DNA of 64,000 bases. Origin: Muricea muricata. Its lineage: Eukaryota > Cnidaria > Anthozoa > Malacalcyonacea > Plexauridae. Shown piece by piece: positions 1 to 11,987 of this stretch. The stretch is taken from contig OY979728.1 of NCBI GenBank assembly GCA_963855995.1, forward strand, positions 186,001-250,000, given 5' to 3'. Both the position numbers and the translations under genes were made by a program. The stretch's first letter is position 1; every line of letters begins with the position of its first letter. The notes under the pieces were generated by a model. The model saw only the letters and a program-made list of their open reading frames with translations, did not search any database and was not told where the DNA came from.

Positions 1-1427
1 GTAAGTTTTGAAGTAGTTTAATATGTACTATAGCGAGCAGGTAGAGAGATTTATAAACTGTGATTGTAAAAAGTATGCATTGTTATCTATGCATCATAGC
101 TGCTCAGACAAATATTTAAAAAGCATTGGAAAGCATGTTTTCTTATTTATTCGGCATTTGCCATTTTAAAGGTTAGCAAAACTTGTTTAACTTAAAGTTG
201 CTCAATGTTTTGAGCTCTGGCATTGTGACAGTGTCCCTAACCCTAAAACTCATGAAAATACATGATATATTTATACGAGTAAATCACTGCATGCGTCTAT
301 ATCATGACTTACATAATATTCACGAGTCCAATGTGATGAGCTTATAAAGAACGAAGCAAATACATGCATGTGAGCGTGTATTTTAAAAAACGAGCGAAAG
401 TCATGAAATACATAATATAGTTATCTGATTAAAGTACTCGAATATTTACGTCATTTCAATGACTGTGTATCCCGTATCAGTAAAATATTCATGACTGCGT
501 ATCCCCCCCCCCGAAAAAAACAAACACCAAAAGTGGCCGGATATTCTATAATCTAGCCGAAAGGATCAAGTGGAGCTGTTAACCAATGTCGCGTGACTGC
601 AAACTCTCGTGCTCGTTTGACCTGGTCTGATACTTTAACATAATTTATAAGAAATGTGTTTTGAGGGGCTGCGAAGAATCGATAATTGAGGGGATCCATA
701 GTTATATACGCATGTGTTCCCAAAGTGTAAAAACAATCGATTTCAAACAAAATTAATGATGCAGCACGCGAATATTTTTCCTTCGCTAATCGATCTTCCG
801 AAACTGACCCATCTGTTCTTTTCATTTTTCAATCATCTGTAACTTGCTGAATATCTGACTTCCATTTACACTCACGAATACCGTACAGACTATGCGTACG
901 TTAAGAAAATTATCCCTCTCAGTTTTGATTTGCGACCGTCTCTGAATGGCATTAAAACGATGAAACATGAACAATGAATTGTATCATTGTTTGAATTTAT
1001 TAACTTTTTTCAAAATTATTGCTTTTATTTTATCACTTTTTCATGTTTTGAACGAAAAACGAGACAATATGATTGGTAAATGATGTCTTTAAAAAAATTG
1101 AATCATGTAAGCAAGCTGTTGTGAAATTGTGATTAATGCTTCTTAAAATATCACAGAGAAGCATTAAAAAGCTCACTTTTCAAATTTTGCTGTAAATCCC
1201 AGAATAAACCCTTAATTTAGAATAAGTTATTACCTGAAAGTTCACTGAATGTCACTCTCGCTCACTTGTTTTGCCCTAAAAAATAAAAAAAAATTGTGAA
1301 ACTCAATCACCAATAACCTCAGGGACTGTTGATTAAAGAATGGAAATTAGGACGTATATTCATGCAATTATGCTGTTTCTTACTAGCGTCAAACAATAAT
1401 AAGCAACTGCAAGTAAACTTCTGAGAT
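1..1427. other. AT-rich stretch with no recognised gene
   Basis: I see no recognisable gene here. Two CCCTAA telomere-type units lie near 234-249, a run of ten C lies near 505-514, and several A/T-rich runs occur at 960-1300. A 90-codon minus-strand open frame (825-553) has unbiased composition and no motif I know. It could be an exon or chance. If the MCM2 copy at 3855-6138 is only a fragment, this stretch is ordinary intergenic sequence; if MCM2 continued beyond the left edge it would be intron. Confidence 0.5.
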
Positions 1428-2395
1428 ATGATAACAGACGCAACCCTGGACTCAAGTTATGAACATTTGGAACAACCTAATAAAGAAAGTGTGTACTCCA
1501 TTGACAAGGACAATACTTCTACCTTGACGTCATATTTCGTTACGCTTTTGGTATATTGCTTCATGTGCCTATCATTCAACAGTATATATACCACCGTGTT
1601 GGAGAATCAAAAGGGCTGGTAACTAATAAGACGAAACATCATAGTAATTGTGAAAACCATACTGCACACGATAATCCTGAACTTCAGAGGATAATGAAGG
1701 ATACACAAAGTGAATCCTCACTTATCCTCCTAGCCACCATAGTTACTGCAACTATCCAAACATTATTCATGACCCTCATGCTTGGGTCATGGTCAGATAA
1801 CGTTGGACGTCGAACTGTTACAGCAATTGTGATATTTGGAAGCATTACGGAGAGTACACTTATATTGATTATAATATGTTTTAAACTGCCAATATTTTCT
1901 CTCATCCTATCGAGCTTTATTGGTGGTATGTGTGGTTATTTCCCCACAATAATACTGTCAGTGTTTTCATATATAGCTGATGTAACCCTCCCTGATCAGC
2001 GTGCATTGCGACTTGGTATACTTGAAGCAGTTGCTTTCATAAGTGGAATGATAAGTCACCTATCAAGTGGATGGTGGATTGAGAAAGCTGGTTATGTCGC
2101 ACCATATTGGCTGATAACATCGTTACATTTTTGTGCATTTCTTTATACAATATTTGTATTACCTGAGTCTCGTCAAATCAATGTCAAAAAATTTGGCGCA
2201 GGTCTATGTCAATTTGAACATATATGGTCAATTATTAGATTATTTCAAGAACCAAGACAGGGCCAGCGATCGAAGTTAACTCATTTGACGTTTGCAACAT
2301 CATGTATGATGTTATCATCAACTGGTTTTGGATGTCTGTTTGTCCTTTATGCTCTTGACGTACCCCTGTGTTTTAATTCATTATTTATTGGTTAA
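1428..2395 (+). pseudogene. SLC46-family (proton-coupled folate transporter-like) MFS transporter fragment, broken
   Basis: Major facilitator transporter of the SLC46 type (animal relatives move folates and related solutes across plasma or lysosomal membranes). Two overlapping reading frames hold one protein. 1428-~1550 gives an N-terminal cytoplasmic tail and part of TM1; the frame then shifts and 1556-2395 gives the rest. SLC46 signatures are clear: an IIQQYIYHRVGE segment after TM1, a glycosylation-type extracellular loop (NKT, NCENHT), the MFS loop LGSWSDNVGRR between TM2 and TM3, an IADVTLP..RALRLGILEA stretch, and YALDVPLCF before the break. The protein stops at a TAA right after FNSLFIG, about half way through the 12-TM fold, and nothing downstream restores TM7-12. 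One frameshift plus loss of the C-terminal half argue for a pseudogene. A splice donor at the break is a weaker alternative. Family assignment is firm, subfamily is not. Confidence 0.75.
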
Positions 2396-3112
2396 TTCAG
2401 AGGAAGGGAATTATCGTTCAGCTGCGTTTTTTATTTACACCACTTTGCCTGACCACCTGACCACGTTGGCTGCTACACTCGTCCAATGTGGTTTAAATTA
2501 TTTACCAGTTTTTAACAGAATGGGCCACAAAAAATGGTTACACAATTTGAACCACGTTGGAAGAATGTGGTAGCGAACATATTCCAGTGGTAAAGACAAT
2601 GCATTTGTGTATCAATCAGAATCTGTCACTGAGGCCGCGATCAACACCTGGCTTTGCCAAAAATCCTCTTGGCTTTGGTCACTTTAAAGAACTATATAGG
2701 CCAGAACGCTTGGACAACTTAAACCACCTTGCCAAAGCGTCATAACCAACGTAGCCCAGTGGTCAAGTACAAATGTCTCAACAAACGTGGCTAGGATCAA
2801 TTCCTGCCTATAATTTCATTGTACGGTCATTGCCTGCAGTCAAAGAAGACGCAGTACCCGAAAATCGCAGAAAAGCCAGGCATGTGAGAAGCTAAGTACA
2901 CACTACACTAAGTACAGTATGCATAAAAAACCCATTTACGTGACATAAAGTATATTACTGCATGTATCAGTAACACGATACGATAGAAGCATCTCATTTA
3001 CAACTGCGTTTTGTACTATGGTAGAATTTACAATCCTGTAGTGGACGAAAACGAAAGAAAACAAGAAGCATTGAAGGACATGATTCAAGTCAATCTTCAA
3101 TTGTCCAGCTTT
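2396..3112. other. Non-coding stretch with a tRNA-like (SINE-head) motif
   Basis: No gene is recognised. Around 2749-2815 there is a box-A-like TAGCCCAGTGG followed about 40 bases later by a weak box-B-like GGATCAATTCC, the arrangement expected of a decayed tRNA-derived SINE head on the plus strand. The rest shows nothing I can assign. Confidence 0.35.
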
Positions 3113-3780
3113 AGACCCCGCTCACACGATACCGGCCGACAGAGTTTGAAAACGGTATGAAATTCTTACATTTAGGGGCTGCGTTCACACGATGCCGGTA
3201 TGAAATTGTGTGAAACCGTAATGCCAACCGTAAGAGTTTGAAAACGGTATACGTACCGTAAAAGCTTGAAACCGTAGTGAAATTCAACCGTCAGACTACC
3301 GTGTGAACGCCTAACCGTTAGTGTTTCATTACGATTAATACAAAATAATGAAATTAACAAAAGTTTTTGTTGGATATTATATTCTGTCTATTTTAACTGG
3401 TTTGTACAGCACATTGTCAATAAATTTAAGCTTGTTACAAAAACGTTGGGTAGAAATTGAAAAGGACGTCGTATTCTCACAGTTTTATTACTGGATACAA
3501 AAAAAAAAACGAAAAGGAAAAAAAGAGAAGACAACGCCGATTCTGGTCGATGCCAGGACGAACTTCTTCTTGGTGGCAGAGTTTTAGAAATAACCTTGTT
3601 GTGGAAGAGCAATGGCGAGAGAATTTCCGACAATTCAACGACTCAAATCCGACATTGATCCGGTTTCGTGTGAACGCAACACCAAAACGCGATATCACTC
3701 TACCGGTATCGTGTGGACATTTGAAAACCTAATGATTTTTACCAGCAGAGTCACATACCGGCATCGTGTGAACGGGGTCT
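3113..3780. mobile_element. Non-autonomous DNA transposon with terminal inverted repeats
   Basis: The left end AGACCCCGCTCACACGATAC and the right end, whose reverse complement is AGACCCCGTTCACACGATGC, are about 25-base inverted repeats. The interior repeats the termini in both orientations (CGTGTGAACG, GTTTGAAAACGGTAT). A TTAA abuts the right end and TTTA the left, so a TTAA-targeting family is possible but not shown. No transposase frame is present. It lies immediately 3' of the last surviving MCM2 exon on that gene's strand, in what should be an MCM2 intron. Confidence 0.7.
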
Positions 3781-4194
3781 TAAACAGAGGAGAAACGAAA
3801 CTAGCTGTTAACTACATGGCGCAAAATGTTTATCAGTTATCCAGTGCAACTTACCTGAGTGTACGGATTTCTTCCATTAAGGGCAACTCGGCAATTCTGA
3901 CATAAATGTCGTTTGTAGTCTGATCATATCTTTCGTACATTGACAACACAACCTCCTTCGCAGCCTCGTCAAAAATCTTCAACATTTCTGCTGGTGCTTC
4001 GGGTAAGAAATAGGCCAAAACTTGCAGAGGTTGTTCACACGCGAGAACATTGTAGTCAGTTACGAGAGTCTGAAGGTTTCCTGGAAGAAAAAAGATGTGG
4101 GCCTTTAAAATTTTGTACAAATTTCATAGAGAACTCTAAGGCCATATATAAAATACGTTTGATGATTCTAAGCATTAGCTATAATCCCTAAAGC

Positions 4195-4675
4195 CCCGTA
4201 CGGACAAGCAAGTTGTCCTTGACAAGTTTTATTTGCTCGTGTGTACGTGAAAAAACTGACAACTTTTCCTTGACAAGGAGCCTGGTTTAAAAGCTAGTCG
4301 TACCAGCTTTTCGCCAAGGAAACTTGCTCGTGTGTACGTGCAACAAGGAACACTTGACAAGGGAATTGTTTGTTTACGTACTTAAATCATGCGGCCTCGT
4401 AAAAGTTGTCAAGGAAAAATATTGTCAAATTACGCGTACACAGGAACAAATAAAGTCTGTCATGGAAAAATTGTTTGTCGTGCAGACGCGTAAGAGAACT
4501 CGTCAAGAAACTTGTCAATGTATTTTCTCGTGTGAACGCGAAAAAATGACAATTTTTCCTTGAGAAGGAGCCTGGTTTAAAGCTAGTCGTACCAGCTTTT
4601 CAGCAAGGAAACTTAATCGTGTGTGCGCGCAAAAAGGGAATTTTTGTGTACGTACTTAATTCATGCGGCCTTTAC
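4195..4675. repeat. Tandemly duplicated repeat inside an MCM2 intron
   Basis: Two diverged copies about 297 bp apart (4251-4400 and 4548-4675) share CTTGACAAGGAGCCTGGTTT-like, AGCTAGTCGTACCAGCTTTT and ATCATGCGGCC blocks. Related CTTGACAAG and CGTGTGTACG words occur throughout, consistent with the subterminal repeats of a DNA transposon. No coding capacity is seen. It sits between the 3855-4080 and 4905-5130 exons of the MCM2 relic. Confidence 0.55.
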
Positions 4676-5231
4676 ATTCAAGATAATGTTCAAAATTTAC
4701 AATGACGTTATTGACATTAAGGGACTACACTGAATTGCAAAGTATCATATACAGAATCGACCTCACCACCTATCTCTCAGCGGGTTAAGCACTGGGCTAG
4801 CATTTCAAAGGTTATAATAGTTCTCATTCCTCGTGAGCCAGGCACAATTTCTGATTAACAAGTGTACCGTATCGTAACTTGTATCCCGGTATCAACAGCC
4901 ATACCTTCACACATCAATTTGATTGTGTCTCTGTACACACTCTTGCCATGATGATCCACAAATGTCTTTACAAATAGTTTGAATCTGTTTTTGATTTCAT
5001 TTCTCGGCGCCTGCAGACACACCCACTCTCGTATGGTGTGTCCCTTCATATCCTACAATTCTCTACACTTTCTACTATGTCATTGCCTAGGTCAATGTCA
5101 CCCTGGGCATGTCATCTTCATCAGTTTCATCTGAGGGAAAATATATAAATAGTTTCTAACTTGTTTAAGTTTAGAACACAAGAAAATGGACTGGTGATAT
5201 CACATGCCTTTTGATGTATGATTATTTAGCG

Positions 5232-5291
5232 ATTAGTCGTCCAAGGCGAGGTAATTACAAGCCTATATTCACCTCGCCTGAGGCAACTAAT
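5232..5291. repeat. Short inverted repeat (21-base arms) in an MCM2 intron
   Basis: The left arm ATTAGTCGTCCAAGGCGAGG (5232-5251) pairs with the right arm 5271-5291 with few mismatches, leaving an 18-base loop. It is probably a MITE remnant. Confidence 0.5.
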
Positions 5292-6138
5292 TGTTTTAGT
5301 ATAAATTTCCCTTTTGAAAAATTAACTTCAAATTCATAACTGTATACAAAAGCAAAAAGCAATAGTCACTGGTCAGTGACTATCACTTCCGAGAAAGCAA
5401 ATCTTGACCAATCAGAATGCAGGAAAATCAATAGTCACCTGGAAATTTATACTGAACAGAAATAGATCACATCAAATCCCAACAAGCACAACCTAAAAAT
5501 GTGCTTCTAAAGGAGCTTCTAAATGCAATTTGAACCCATACGAAAAAGTATTTCAAGTCAATGCTCTGTCAAAAGTCAGCACTTTTCTCCCACAGGGAAA
5601 ATTGTCAGGTCGGCTACGCAATACTGGCTTAATGTGGTGTGGCTGTCTGCCATTTTGCCAAAAAATAAATGAACAAACTGTATAGTACCATAACGAAGTC
5701 CTCGTCTCAGTCTTCCAGATGTTAAAGCCTCCTGTCTGTCTCTCCTTCCCGTCACTTTCTCAGCTTCTTGTCGAGCCCCAATGTCCATCTGATCATATTC
5801 TTCATCATCAAGTGCTGTTAGGTCACACATCAAGTCGAGGGATTGCACGATAGTCACTAGAAAGAGAAAAAAAAATTGTTTTTTAAGTTCATAAACAATT
5901 TGTAAAATGAACTTGACAAATAAACATACTCTTCCATATTGTCTCCCATCAAATCAATTCCATCGTCGGCCTCGTCTTCCACACCACTTTAATCATTTCC
6001 CAAAATAGCATCTGACTAATCCTCAAGTGGAGCCAAATGCCGAGCAGGACTGGTCGTCAACGCATCTGTTCGATCATAACGTACATCATCTTGGGGGTCT
6101 CGGCTTGGACTGGTTGCGATAGTGCTTGACGAATCCTC

Positions 6139-8207
6139 CTTAAATGAAAAGGCAACATTATAACACAAGGAAAATATACCAACACAAAAAAAAGATGGCT
6201 GACATATTTATACAGATGAGAATAAGCAGTCAAGAAGGGCATAGTTAATAGAGCTATAAGGTTTGGAAACTCATTACAACTACAATACAAGTCATTATCC
6301 ATGTTTTTGTTCTGATTTATGCAGAAATAAGGTCCTTCATCATCACATGCATATTGTAATTAGACCTAACGAACCAATAACAATGTTTTAGAAAAGTTAG
6401 CCACCTGCAACTTGAACAATAGGGTAATTCAAGAATTGCTATTGGTAGATTTGGTAAAAACACACTACACATGTGACGATGAAAAACCATATTTTGCATA
6501 AACGTTGACCAACATAGATAATGAGTTACATAGTTATTCTAATAAGTTTTACTCAATTAACTACGAGAAGGGGATGGAAGTAGTCATTAGGGCAATATTA
6601 AAAATCCTCTCAATATGTTTGAAGCTGGAAACTGCACAGTGGCATCACTAATATGCGCTTGGACGGGGCACACTGGGTGATCTCCAGCCACAAAAGCCTT
6701 AAGGGAGGGCCCTGGTATTGTCATTTTTCAAGACAAAAGCTGACATTGCTGACGTATAGTGCCTCACATTCTTCAAGCAAACACAAGTGCCAAAAAATGG
6801 GAGAACGACAAACAAACAATGATTTTGGCAACAGGAGATGTATTTTGGTAAGTTCAATTTCTCACTTTACTGACTAATGAATATCAAAACAATTTTGACA
6901 TAATTCTGTGACATCTTCCCCTCCAAAAGTCCAGGGAAATGAAATTTCACCATTTCTAGTTTGTAGTAGGGCAGGGGGGGTTCACAAATTTTGAACCAGG
7001 GGCCTGTGGCCATGATGGTAAAGCACTGAAACTGCAATACACATACAGGTAAAGATTGAGTCCAAGGTGACAATTAATGGATGCATAATCACCATCGCAC
7101 ACTGTAATATTTCTAGGACATACAAGATGTTAATCAGGAAAAATTGCCTGATATGTAAAGAAGACATCAGCAAAACGTAATTACTGTAGGTACATATTTG
7201 CCAATTCAACATCTCTTAAGAGGAGAATTTTCAATGCAAGTTGCAAGAAATTTTGCAGCACGTGACAACATCTTGATATTATTGAACAGACTTGATCCAC
7301 ATTAAGTTATCTGTAGTGGCACGGCTTGCAACAGCTTACTGACAACAGACTTGTTGCAAGTTGATTGTCAAAACTTGTTATCCACAGGCTTGCTGCAAGT
7401 TGTTTCAACAAGTTGGAAGAAGTCTGCAGATGGCAAGTTGCAACAAGCTTGTTTTGAAGAAATCAACAAGTTTGTTACAACTTGTCGACATTTTTTAACA
7501 AGGAGGTAAAACTAACAACCTGCAAGAATGCTGTGAAAAAATAAGTACTCATAATTGTGATGCATTCTGTAACTGAAATTGTGTATTTATCATGATTTTC
7601 AGCATTCAACAGGTATTGAGTCCATACCTGTTAAAGGCTTGATGGTCTAATAACTAAAAGCTCACAATAAATATTTTCAGTCACAGCTGAATGCGGAGAA
7701 TAGTTATTGCTTTCTTTAAGGAATTCATAATTATAGTATTTTGAGGGATTTAAATACACAAGCCATATGTCAAACATTGGCTACACAACTTTACAATTGT
7801 CTAATGTTTTGATGAACTTGACCGTCATTTTGAACCAAAAACAAAGTTAAATGAGGCATATAATTTGCTGACAAATAACAACAAGTACTCTTGATATAAT
7901 ATTGAAGAATACAACACATGGAATACAATTGACCTACAACATGTCAAAAGCGGCAGTGAAATATCGTATTGTGAAAGGCAAAACTCTTCAAAATTCATCA
8001 CTAAACAACCATAGCTACTTCCAACATGTTTATTTACTTCAAATATAGTAAAATACCAAACTTACAGCCATTATTTTGCGTTTTTCCTCGCGTAGAAATA
8101 TTGCCAATCGTCCCTTGCTCACTTCCCGTGCACATGCCGCTGCGAGCTGTTCACGTGATCAAAACTTCTCGGGCTTTTCCACTGGCCTCCAAATTAAATC
8201 AACTCAC
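6139..8207. other. Non-coding stretch with CAACTTG-rich simple inverted motif cluster
   Basis: No gene is recognised. At about 7270-7510 the words CAACTTG/CAAGTTG and AACAAG/CTTGTT recur more than a dozen times on both strands, giving many overlapping small hairpins. The rest is ordinary AT-rich sequence. If the exon at 8208-8241 is MCM2 exon 1, this whole stretch is its first intron. Confidence 0.45.
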
Positions 8208-8241
8208 TTGCTCGATTACTTGGATCCCGAACTGGATCCAT
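8208..8241 (-). pseudogene. Possible first coding exon of the MCM2 relic
   Basis: On the minus strand an ATG opens MDPVRDPSNRA and runs into a strong donor GTGAGT. It lies upstream of the MCM2 exons and has about the right size for the missing MCM2 start. Against it, the exon ends in phase 1, whereas the next exon (from 6138) must begin in phase 0 to give the MCM2-like EDSSST reading, so an additional frame error would be needed. Tentative. Confidence 0.3.
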
Positions 8242-8448
8242 TCAGCCACTAAATTGACTAGAACTCGCCCTAGAATCACGGAATATCATAGATCACGTCC
8301 GAAAATCTGAGTTTTCAAAATCCTAAAACGGAAAAACAAGGTGTCCGATTATAAACACGCAATGCACACGCGCAGATCAATTAGAATATAATTACTGACG
8401 CTCATAATAACCTATTGTTCTCACTCTGCATTATATGACAGAATCATC

Positions 8449-9330
8449 ACACCATTTGCCCCTCATTAAGCGAGAAAAGAATGTCATGAAGATCATTTTG
8501 CAGCTTCACAAATACAAATCGGAATTTCAATGACACATTGTGTGCAAGTCAATAAGCGTGAAGGGATATTCAATAGCAACAATTGACTCAAGTATGCATA
8601 AAAATTGAAATCCATTAATCAAAGATGGAAATTCAATAAGAATACAAAGAACATTCAAAAACACAAAAGAAGTTCTTGTTTGAATACAAGAAACGCTCAA
8701 TTAGATAAAAATGTATGTTCAATAAAACCTAGGTTTACTTTATAGACACGCAATCATATTAACCCCAAAAACAAAAAAATGGAACGTTCATTATCAAGTT
8801 TTATCAGTCTAAGTTTGTACGTGGCGTTGCCATAACTCTGCTGTGCTTGCCACCCATCCTGTCTGGAGCCTTGCTTGCTTTCTACAGTGGTACACTGTAC
8901 AAGATTTCACTTCGTTTCGACACCTTTGTAACATTTCACGTTATTCAAAAACTTTTAGAACAATTCAGCAAAGCCAAATATTTGCCGGAATAAAGAATAT
9001 TTTTCAACAGCCCTTTTCTTTTCTTTGAGCATGTTGGTGTTCACATGACAACTTCGTTGAACATACATTTTTATCTAATTGAGCGTTTCTTGTATTCAAA
9101 CAAAAACTTCTTTTGTGTTTTTGAATGTTCTTTGTATTCTTATTGAATTTCCATGTTTGATTAATGGCTTTCAATTTTCATGCATACTTGCGTCAATTGT
9201 TGCTATTGAATATCCCTTCACGCTTATTGACTTGCACACAATTTGTTATTGAAATTCCGATTTGTACACGTGAAGTTGTAAAATGATCTTAATGACATTC
9301 TTTTTTAGCTTAATGAGGGGCAAATGGTGT
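8449..9330. mobile_element. Foldback element with two 272-bp arms
   Basis: The left arm 8449-8720 and right arm 9059-9330 are the same length and reverse complements with scattered mismatches. The termini read ACACCATTTGCCCCTCATTA inwards from both sides. The spacer 8721-9058 has no recognised coding capacity, and no clear target-site duplication is visible. This is the structure of a non-autonomous foldback or long-TIR MITE. Confidence 0.85.
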
Positions 9331-9577
9331 AATAGGGTTAGATTCTTAGGAAAAACGGGAGCGGTCTTTTTTGATTGTAGGGAAATTACCAGGGGTAAAT
9401 AATATACGCGCTAAATGCCACACTGCAATATGAAAATTATTGCAGCCAGCTCCGTAAAGGCGTTTTATCTTATATATTGAAGAGTGAAAATAAGCGCCAC
9501 AAAAACACAGTTTCACACAATACAATAAGCACTACAAATCTTTAATAGCTAATAACTAATTGGATTTATTATACACG

Positions 9578-9871
9578 CTACGTTGGTAAATACAAAATAG
9601 CAGTCATATTCCATAGACGGTAAACTTTAAAATCAGATTTGTACGAAACAACTATCTTGGTGGAATCTGTCTGAATAACAATTAGCTGATCAGAGCCAGA
9701 CTTTACTTTATTAAAATTTTCTTTAACGTCTGTCTTGGTTTTACATTCTGCACTCGTTGCAACCTCACGCGAAACACTTCTGAACGATCTTTTTGAACGA
9801 TCTTCGAAACACTTTCTGGCGATCTTTTTGCACTCTTCATCCATGTTAGCCTCACAAAAACTACCTTGCAA
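9578..9871 (-). CDS. Unrecognised 97-codon open frame
   Basis: A minus-strand frame starts in a CpG-containing, less AT-rich patch. From a second in-frame Met (9843) it reads MDEECKKIARKCFEDRSKR, a charged, Cys-containing segment with balanced composition, unlike most chance frames nearby. It could be a first coding exon transcribed divergently from the AMDHD1 relic, which starts about 60 bases away on the other strand. I know no family for it and it may be non-coding. Confidence 0.2.
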   Translation of the reverse strand: MQGSFCEANMDEECKKIARKCFEDRSKRSFRSVSREVATSAECKTKTDVKENFNKVKSGSDQLIVIQTDSTKIVVSYKSDFKVYRLWNMTAILYLPT

Positions 9872-9919
9872 TAGTTGACTTGCTTTTCTTTTTAGTGAAG
9901 ACGAGGTGCATTATAGGAA

Positions 9920-11127
9920 CTGCCATGCGAGAAAGTGCTTAAAGGAACTGCCATGAATAATGTGCGCATATTGACTGGGCCAGTTAGCATGGTAGTAAAC
10001 TCTGAGGGGAACATTGCATAATTGCTGAAGATTCTATAGCCGTTTCTCAGAAATTTGAAGAGAAAGAATTCGCAACGATCTTAGAAGCAACGGACTGTTG
10101 TGTTATGCCAGGTAAGGATACGTCATATAGAACAGGGCTAGAGTAAAGATTATGGTACTCCGATAGTACTTGAAACTGATAACAATTATAGCAAAATAAC
10201 TGTACATCATTTCTGGCAAAGCAATTTGTATTATTCTTAAAGGTTGCATTATTCTCTGGATTTTTCAGGTTTGGTTGATGCTCACACTCACCCTGTTTTT
10301 GCAGGGGATAGAGTATATGAATTTGCAATGAAGGTAAGTCTACTCCAACCCCAAATTTCTAACCATGAGAAACACAACTGTTACGATAGATAGTAATGCT
10401 ATTTCACGATGGCAGCGTTATCTCAGTCATTAAATTAGACCAAAACTGTGCTGTATGGTGAAAAGGTGTGCCCATTTGCCACTGATGACCATATGGCTGG
10501 GTTTCAGCCACATGATGGTATTATAATGCTTGGTGCTTAACTTCAAATAGAAACACCATTATTGGATCAAGTTAAGTATTTATCATTGGTATTGACCTTG
10601 TGTTTGGTAGCACATATGTACCATTGAAAGGCTTTTGCTCACTTCCATAAGGCATAAAGCTGCATGCCACCAAGCATTGCCCTTGAGTGAACCCCCCTTC
10701 ACACTGCACCATTAATTCATCCCATCAGCAATGAAATTACCGCATGTGCTTGAATCAATATTGTAAACATTTATAATAACTTCCACTAGTTCTATTAATG
10801 CCACTGGTAATGCATCTGGCGTGTGTGACATTTAGTATGACCATGAATGAAGCACTTGTGGCCAGTACAATCAACGCTGCTGCGTCAATAAAGAGATCTC
10901 ATTCTCATGGATCATTGGAGATTGGCAAATTTGCTGATATGCTGATTCTGGACTGCCCGAGGAAAAATATGTCAAAGTAAGGGCAATGTTTGAAACATGC
11001 CTTCTTTAATCAATATTTTTTTATGTTTTCTAGATGGAAACATTTAATTTACCAGTTTGGTGGACATGATCATGTGATAAAACATGTGATTAAGAAGGGA
11101 CAACTTGTACATTCTCATAAAGACTAA
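9920..11127 (+). pseudogene. AMDHD1: Imidazolonepropionase (AMDHD1/HutI-type) with central exons deleted
   Basis: Imidazolonepropionase hydrolyses imidazolone-5-propionate in histidine breakdown. Pieces seen in order: exon ~9920-10111 (GEKVLKGTAMNNVRIL..MVVNSEGNIA, a frame change, then SQKFEEKEFATILEATDC ending P-G); exon 10269-10333 (GLVDAHTHPVFAGDRVYEFA, with the amidohydrolase metal-binding HTH); exon ~10790-10976 (MPLVMHLACV...INAAASIKRSHSHGSLEIGK); exon 11034-11127 (WKHLIYQFGGHDHVIKHVIK to a TAA). Donors at 10112, 10334 and 10977 and acceptors at 10268 and 11033 are canonical; the last intron is only 57 bp. Between 10333 and 10790 about 250 residues expected for the family, including further metal ligands, are missing and there is no room for them. 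With the frame change in the first piece this is a pseudogene or deletion allele. Confidence 0.88.
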
Positions 11128-11987
11128 TAGATTATTTATTACTGTTTTTCATCATAGAATTATAATCAAAGACAAGCACACATGAAGTTTGTAAGTTTTA
11201 ACTTTAATTTTCCATACAAATTAACCCCCCCCCTCCCTTATTACCTACAGTATATACTAGATTAACCCACTGCATAAACCCCATTAAAGATGTACATAGA
11301 AAGTAGAAAACATGTACGTATGTCATTGCCTGCATTATAATCGAACACTGTGTTTTGCATTTAAGGAATAGAAGTGATTGGAACAGTACTACTGGTATTC
11401 AGACTTTAAAGTTTAAGGTGACTCAATAATCTAAATCATGATGCTACATTGCACAATAGGTACTTTGCTCCATGGAAAATTGCCATAGAATCTTTTATAT
11501 TGTACATGCAAAGCTAATCAGTTCATTGCATAGCTCTACTGGTTGTCTTCATAAATAGAAAAGTTTTTTCTCCTACCAATAATATATCCAGAGATAATGT
11601 TGTCATGGATAAGGATAACTCCACAGTTTATGCAAATTAAATTATATATAATTTGATTTGAACAGGGAAAATGATTTCTACATTTAGGCAAACTTTAAAG
11701 AAACTTTTTTTTGGAATACAGAGAACAGTGTTATAGTGCTGTGAAATGAACCAATTATGAAGCTACAGCATTTACTATAAAACATTTCTAAGCGGAGAAA
11801 AAATTTTGCTTATCTATAACAGAAATTACGGAAAGCAATATTATAATGGACTTAGAGAAAGTTAGTTTTTAACCCGTTTAGAAAATGGTATGTTGGATTC
11901 AGTCCAGATATATCACGTGATCAGTAATGGTCATTCACTTTATCACAAGGTTGAGCGAGTAAGATCTTAGGTGTCACGCTCTGGCCA
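11128..11987. other. AT-rich intergenic stretch
   Basis: A C-run near 11225-11234 and a TA-rich patch near 11640 are the only landmarks. No gene or repeat is recognised. Confidence 0.4.

Larger units (their letters stand above)
3855..6138 (-). pseudogene. MCM2: MCM2 5' fragment (replicative helicase subunit), unprocessed pseudogene
   Basis: MCM2 is a subunit of the MCM2-7 helicase. Four exons encode only its N-terminal region. Exon 5930-6138 encodes DSSSTIATSPSRDP...TDALTTSPAR, like the phospho-rich MCM2 N-tail; exon 5689-5856 encodes DYRAIPRLDV then LTALDDEEYDQ...GRLRRGLRYG; exon 4905-5130 ends in KGHTIREWV...HHGKSVYRD; exon 3855-4080 encodes [30 protein letters not shown] up to EEIRTLR. 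Canonical donors (GTATGT, GTACTA, GTATGG, GTAAGT) and AG acceptors bound them. Lesions: TAG and TAA in frame in 5930-6138 (near 6016 and 5989), a frameshift in 5689-5856 after LDV, and at least two frame changes plus a TAG just before the KGHTIREW segment. The zinc finger and AAA+ core are absent from the window, so this copy cannot make a helicase. Identity is very secure; the only doubt is whether more 3' exons lie left of the window. Confidence 0.92.

Noticed and set aside
8026-8310. 94-codon plus-strand frame as a gene
   Set aside because: No family, and the minus strand carries a better signal (ATG exon with GTGAGT donor).
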